This document shows positions 5,470 through 7,445 of a stretch of 7,445 nucleotides of DNA, one piece after another; positions within the stretch are counted from its first letter, which is position 1, and the number at the start of each line of letters is the position of its first letter. Origin of the DNA: Acidimicrobiales bacterium (GTDB taxonomy: Bacteria > Actinomycetota > Acidimicrobiia > Acidimicrobiales > CADCSY01); NCBI GenBank assembly GCA_030447125.1, contig JAUJLZ010000082.1:1-7445 (forward strand). The letters are read 5' to 3'. Both the position numbers and the translations under genes were made by a program. The notes beneath the pieces were generated by a model. It did not search any database. It was not told the DNA's origin and saw nothing but the letters and a program-made list of their open reading frames with translations.

Positions 5470-6177
5470 TCAGAACAGGCGGGTGGTCAGGGCCCGGCGG
5501 TAGGTGAGGGTCCGGGGATCGTCGGGACCGAGCAGCTCCAACACGTCGAGGAACTCCTGGCGGGCGGCGGGCTCGTCACGCACCCGGTCGAGCAGGGCAG
5601 CGAGGCGGGCGTCGATGTCGCCGGCGGCACCGGCGGCGGGACCGAGGCGGGCGAGAGCGGCCACCCGTCGGGTCTCGACCGAGGGGGGGATGCGTTCGAG
5701 CAGGGCCAGCGCCTCCTCGCCACGTCCGGCCCCGGCGTGCAGCTCCGCCATGGCCACCACCGCCTCGGCGTTGTCGGGCTCCAGCTCCAGCGCCTCCCGC
5801 AGCGACGTCTCGTCGCCCTTGGCCACCAGCCGCTGCACCTCGGTCTCCTCCACGGCGGGCAGCAGCGAGTCCACAAAGGAGCGGACGGCCGACTCGGGCT
5901 TGGCCCCGACGAACTGGTCAACCACCTTTCCGCCGACCAGGGCGAACACCGCCGGGATCGTCTGCACGCCAAAGGCCTGGGCCACGGAGGGGTTGGTGTC
6001 GACATCGACCTTGGCCAACTCCACCCGGCCCTCGGTGGCGTCGATCACCCGCTCCAGGATGGGGCCGAGCTGGCGGCACGGCCCGCACCAGGCGGCCCAC
6101 AGGTCGACCACCACCGGGACGGTCTGGGATCGCTGGACGACTTGGGTCTGGAAGGTGGCATCAGTCACATCGGCCAT
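5470..6177 (-). CDS. ybbN: Thioredoxin-domain protein with C-terminal TPR region, YbbN/CnoX type
   Basis: The 235-aa product has a thioredoxin domain (1-108) fused to a TPR-like helical domain (112-235), the architecture of E. coli YbbN/CnoX, a cytoplasmic holdase that protects clients and hands them to refolding chaperones. The active site WCGPC is at 30-34 within VVVDLWAAWCGPCRQLGP (22-39). The cis-proline motif TIPAVF is at 73-78. The C-terminal domain has EALELEPDNAEAVVAMAELH (128-147) and ends YRRALTTRLF, the closing motif of this family. Unlike E. coli CnoX, which lacks the full CxxC, both cysteines are present, so oxidoreductase activity is plausible. The start is ATG 6177: the frame stays open to 6420, but the extra 81 residues are Arg-rich intergenic sequence with no thioredoxin similarity. 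TACGCT lies 6 nt before the ATG and no Shine-Dalgarno is seen. Automated annotation may call it trxA. It diverges from the PAC2 gene. Confidence 0.92.
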   Translation of the reverse strand: MADVTDATFQTQVVQRSQTVPVVVDLWAAWCGPCRQLGPILERVIDATEGRVELAKVDVDTNPSVAQAFGVQTIPAVFALVGGKVVDQFVGAKPESAVRSFVDSLLPAVEETEVQRLVAKGDETSLREALELEPDNAEAVVAMAELHAGAGRGEEALALLERIPPSVETRRVAALARLGPAAGAAGDIDARLAALLDRVRDEPAARQEFLDVLELLGPDDPRTLTYRRALTTRLF

Positions 6178-6183
6178 GGACCG

Positions 6184-6189
6184 AGCGTA
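6184..6189 (-). promoter_or_regulatory. Putative -10 element (TACGCT) for the thioredoxin-TPR gene, leaderless geometry
   Basis: TACGCT on the minus strand matches TANNNT and ends 6 nt before the ATG at 6177. No Shine-Dalgarno intervenes (CGGTCC). No clear -35 box is found 16-19 nt upstream. Confidence 0.45.
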
Positions 6190-6241
6190 CCGGCGGTACC
6201 TGAGGGCGCGCCGGAGGCGTGCCCGGGGCCCGAGCGGCCCC

Positions 6242-6258
6242 TGCCGGCGAAGCCGGCA
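6242..6258. repeat. Inverted repeat TGCCGGC-GAA-GCCGGCA
   Basis: Perfect 7-bp stem with a GAA triloop (TTC on the other strand). The core contains GCGAAGC, a sequence known to make an unusually stable DNA mini-hairpin. No T-tract follows, so an intrinsic terminator is unlikely. It sits between two divergent promoters, so it is more likely a regulatory or extragenic palindrome. Confidence 0.55.
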
Positions 6259-6282
6259 AGAGCGGGAGACCCAGTCCGGCGC

Positions 6283-6305
6283 TCTCGGCGGCCAAGCAGC
6301 CGAGA
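6283..6305. repeat. Inverted repeat TCTCGGC / GCCGAGA with 9-nt spacer
   Basis: TCTCGGC (6283-6289) and GCCGAGA (6299-6305) are perfect inverted copies around GGCCAAGCA. Spacing suits either a dyad operator or an RNA hairpin. It lies about 40 bp upstream of the PAC2 -10-like hexamer. Confidence 0.45.
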
Positions 6306-6345
6306 CCGGGAAGCCGCGCCCACCTCGGCACTTCCTGCAGCCCGG

Positions 6346-6351
6346 TACTGT
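6346..6351 (+). promoter_or_regulatory. Putative -10 element (TACTGT) for the PAC2 gene, leaderless geometry
   Basis: TACTGT matches TANNNT and ends 8 nt before the ATG at 6360. CGCTGCCC lies between, with no Shine-Dalgarno. A matching -35 box is not evident. Confidence 0.45.
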
Positions 6352-6359
6352 CGCTGCCC

Positions 6360-7253
6360 ATGCCCGAGGGAACCGACCACCCGCTCTATCGCCTGGCCGA
6401 CGAGCCGGCGCTGTCCGCACCGGTGTTGGTGGTCGGGCTGGAGGGCTGGGTGGACGCCGGGTATGGGGCCGGGGCCGCGGTCGCCCATCTCCTGGAGTCG
6501 ATCGAGACCACCGTCATCGCCTCCTTCGACGCCGACGTCCTCGTAGACCACCGCTCCCGGCGTCCGGTGATGCACCTGGTCGAGGGGGTCAACACGGGCC
6601 TCACCTGGCCCGCCATCGAGTTGCGCCACGGTGTCGACCTCGACGGCCACGACCTCCTGGTGCTGAGCGGCGCCGAGCCCGATGTGCGCTGGCGGGCCTT
6701 CACCGAGGCCCTGGTCGACCTGGCGGGGCGGTTGGGGGTGCGCCTGGTGGTGGGCCTGGGCGCCTACCCGGCGCCGGTGCCCCACAGCCGGTCCACCCGC
6801 CTGGCCACCACCGCCACCGACGCCGAGCTGGCGGCCCGGGGCGGGGAGATCCACGCCACGCTCGACGTCCCGAGCGGTGTGGAGGCGGCCATCGAGGAGC
6901 GTTGCGCCCAGCTCGGCCTGCCGGCCATCGGGCTGTGGGCCCAGGTCCCCCACTACGCCGCCGGCATGCCCTACCCCGAGGCCAGCGCCACCCTGGTGGA
7001 GGGACTGGCCCGCGTCGCCGGCCTGCGCCTCGACGCCGGCGAGCTGCACGAGGCCGCCCGCCTCCATCGGGATCGCCTCGACGAGCTGGTGGCCACCAAC
7101 ATCGAGCACACCCACATGGTGCACAACCTCGAGGCCGCCTACGACGCCGAACGGGAGGGCCCGGGCGGGGGCGCCTTCACCCCGGCGGCCGGCGAGGAGC
7201 TGGCCGCCGAGGTCGAACGCTTCCTGCGCGACCTCGAGGCCGGCGGCGGCTGA
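6360..7253 (+). CDS. PAC2 family protein (proteasome assembly chaperone-like)
   Basis: PAC2-family proteins share a fold with the eukaryotic and archaeal proteasome assembly chaperones. Actinobacterial members are widespread and conserved, but their exact role is not settled. The 297-aa product shows the family features: VLVVGLEGWVDAGYGAG (22-38), the long conserved block around VDHRSRRPVMHLVEG (62-76), the LSGAEPDVRWRAF motif (102-114), VVGLGAYPAPVPHSR (130-144), and AIGLWAQVPHYAAGMPYPEA (189-208), where VPHY is typical. A mostly helical, acidic C-terminal tail (222-297) follows, ending with the RFLRDLE helix. The start is ATG 6360. The frame is open to an ATG at 6219, but those 47 extra residues are low-complexity intergenic sequence containing the inverted repeats. 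TACTGT 8 nt upstream and the absence of a ribosome binding site support a leaderless mRNA starting at 6360. The gene is monocistronic here; a SARP remnant follows directly. Confidence 0.93.
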   Translation: MPEGTDHPLYRLADEPALSAPVLVVGLEGWVDAGYGAGAAVAHLLESIETTVIASFDADVLVDHRSRRPVMHLVEGVNTGLTWPAIELRHGVDLDGHDLLVLSGAEPDVRWRAFTEALVDLAGRLGVRLVVGLGAYPAPVPHSRSTRLATTATDAELAARGGEIHATLDVPSGVEAAIEERCAQLGLPAIGLWAQVPHYAAGMPYPEASATLVEGLARVAGLRLDAGELHEAARLHRDRLDELVATNIEHTHMVHNLEAAYDAEREGPGGGAFTPAAGEELAAEVERFLRDLEAGGG

Positions 7254-7445
7254 CTTCTGACCGGCGCCTCGGTGTACTCCTCGAAGGACACCGGCCAACG
7301 CGGCCAACGCTCTGCAGGCCCAGGTCTCCCAGTTGCGCCGGCTCGTGGGCGTGCACCGCCTGATCGGGCGCTCCCCCGGCTACCTGCTCGACGTGGAGCG
7401 CGAGCACGTCGATGCCATCCACTTCGAGGACCTGGCCAGCCAGGG
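7250..7445 (+). pseudogene. AfsR/SARP-type (BTAD) transcriptional regulator, 5'-truncated and frameshifted, continues past right edge
   Basis: From 7294 on, one frame reads ANAANALQAQVSQLRRLVG, then GRSPGYLLDVE and VDAIHFEDLASQ. This is the end of the OmpR/PhoB-like winged helix of SARP regulators (PANAANALQVHVSRLRR..., RPPGYLLDVDPxxVDAxRFExL) and the entry to the BTAD helical domain. In that frame a TGA stands at 7258-7260, with no ATG or GTG before the homology begins. In another frame LTSDRRLGVLLEGHRP (7250 to about 7297) looks like the preceding DRLVDxLWGxxPP segment. A one-base deletion near 7294 would join the two. The first half of the DNA-binding domain is absent because the PAC2 gene occupies that place. 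A perfect 9-bp tandem repeat CGGCCAACG (7292-7309) lies at the switch point. An internal start (TTG/GTG near 7334-7352) could still yield a regulator lacking DNA binding; the rest is outside the window. Confidence 0.68.

Larger units (their letters stand above)
6178..6359. other. Divergent intergenic region between thioredoxin-TPR and PAC2 genes
   Basis: This 182-bp region holds a -10-like hexamer for each flanking gene (6184-6189 and 6346-6351) and two perfect 7-bp inverted repeats (6242-6258 and 6283-6305). I see no small gene here: the open frames through it are Arg/Pro/Gly-rich extensions of the flanking genes with no ribosome binding sites. Confidence 0.6.

Noticed and set aside
6165..7307. 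Minus-strand open frame opposite PAC2 (380 codons)
   Set aside because: Gly/Ala/Gln/His-rich shadow of PAC2 with no recognisable motif.
5504..7363. Plus-strand open frame of about 619 codons over thioredoxin-TPR and PAC2
   Set aside because: It is antisense to the thioredoxin gene and out of frame with PAC2, with Arg/Gly-rich composition. Only its very end (LTSDRR...) has meaning, as part of the SARP remnant.
1..7445. CRISPR array, tRNA, rRNA, insertion sequence, toxin-antitoxin or defence genes
   Set aside because: None seen: no regularly spaced repeats, no cloverleaf-like segments, no transposase motifs. Every sizeable stretch is explained by the listed genes.

Overview
The window is chromosomal DNA of very high GC content from an actinobacterium. 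The gene set (lepA, rpsT, holA, comEC, comEA in one neighbourhood), a dihydropteroate-synthase paralogue of the mycobacterial FolP2 type, a PAC2-family protein, an AfsR/SARP-type regulator remnant and several apparently leaderless genes all fit Actinomycetota. The class Acidimicrobiia is my guess; I cannot confirm the rank from sequence alone.

Layout. At the left edge lepA (minus, N-terminal 55 codons only) and rpsT (plus) diverge from a 61-bp intergenic region. rpsT runs tail-to-tail into holA and overlaps its end by 32 bp. From about 5.1 kb down to 0.47 kb there is a minus-strand competence/replication cluster: comEA (helix-hairpin-helix DNA receptor), comEC (DNA-uptake channel whose C-terminal metallo-beta-lactamase domain has decayed), folP (FolP2-like), holA (DNA polymerase III delta subunit). 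A credible promoter for comEA lies just upstream, inside the end of a small HExxH metallopeptidase-like gene. That small gene follows a minus-strand thioredoxin-TPR gene of the YbbN/CnoX type by 14 bp. A 182-bp intergenic region with two inverted repeats separates the thioredoxin gene from a divergent plus-strand PAC2-family gene. Directly after the PAC2 stop there is a 5'-truncated, apparently frameshifted fragment of an AfsR/SARP (BTAD) regulator, which runs off the right edge.

How the genes work together. ComEA binds incoming double-stranded DNA outside the membrane and ComEC passes one strand inward. HolA loads the beta clamp during replication. S20 and LepA (EF4) belong to translation. 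The YbbN-type protein is probably a redox-linked chaperone or holdase. The comEA-comEC-holA-rpsT-lepA order is the conserved frame; folP sits between comEC and holA and is translationally coupled to holA by a GTGA overlap.

Most of the window is housekeeping. I found no defence system, CRISPR array, insertion sequence, tRNA or rRNA. The points most worth a second look are the truncated SARP remnant, the metal-ligand-free ComEC C-terminus, the FolP2 paralogue that keeps its pterin-binding residues but has lost the loop-2 signature, the small gluzincin-like protein, and TANNNT hexamers 6 to 9 nt before the starts of all four genes that appear to be first in their transcripts.
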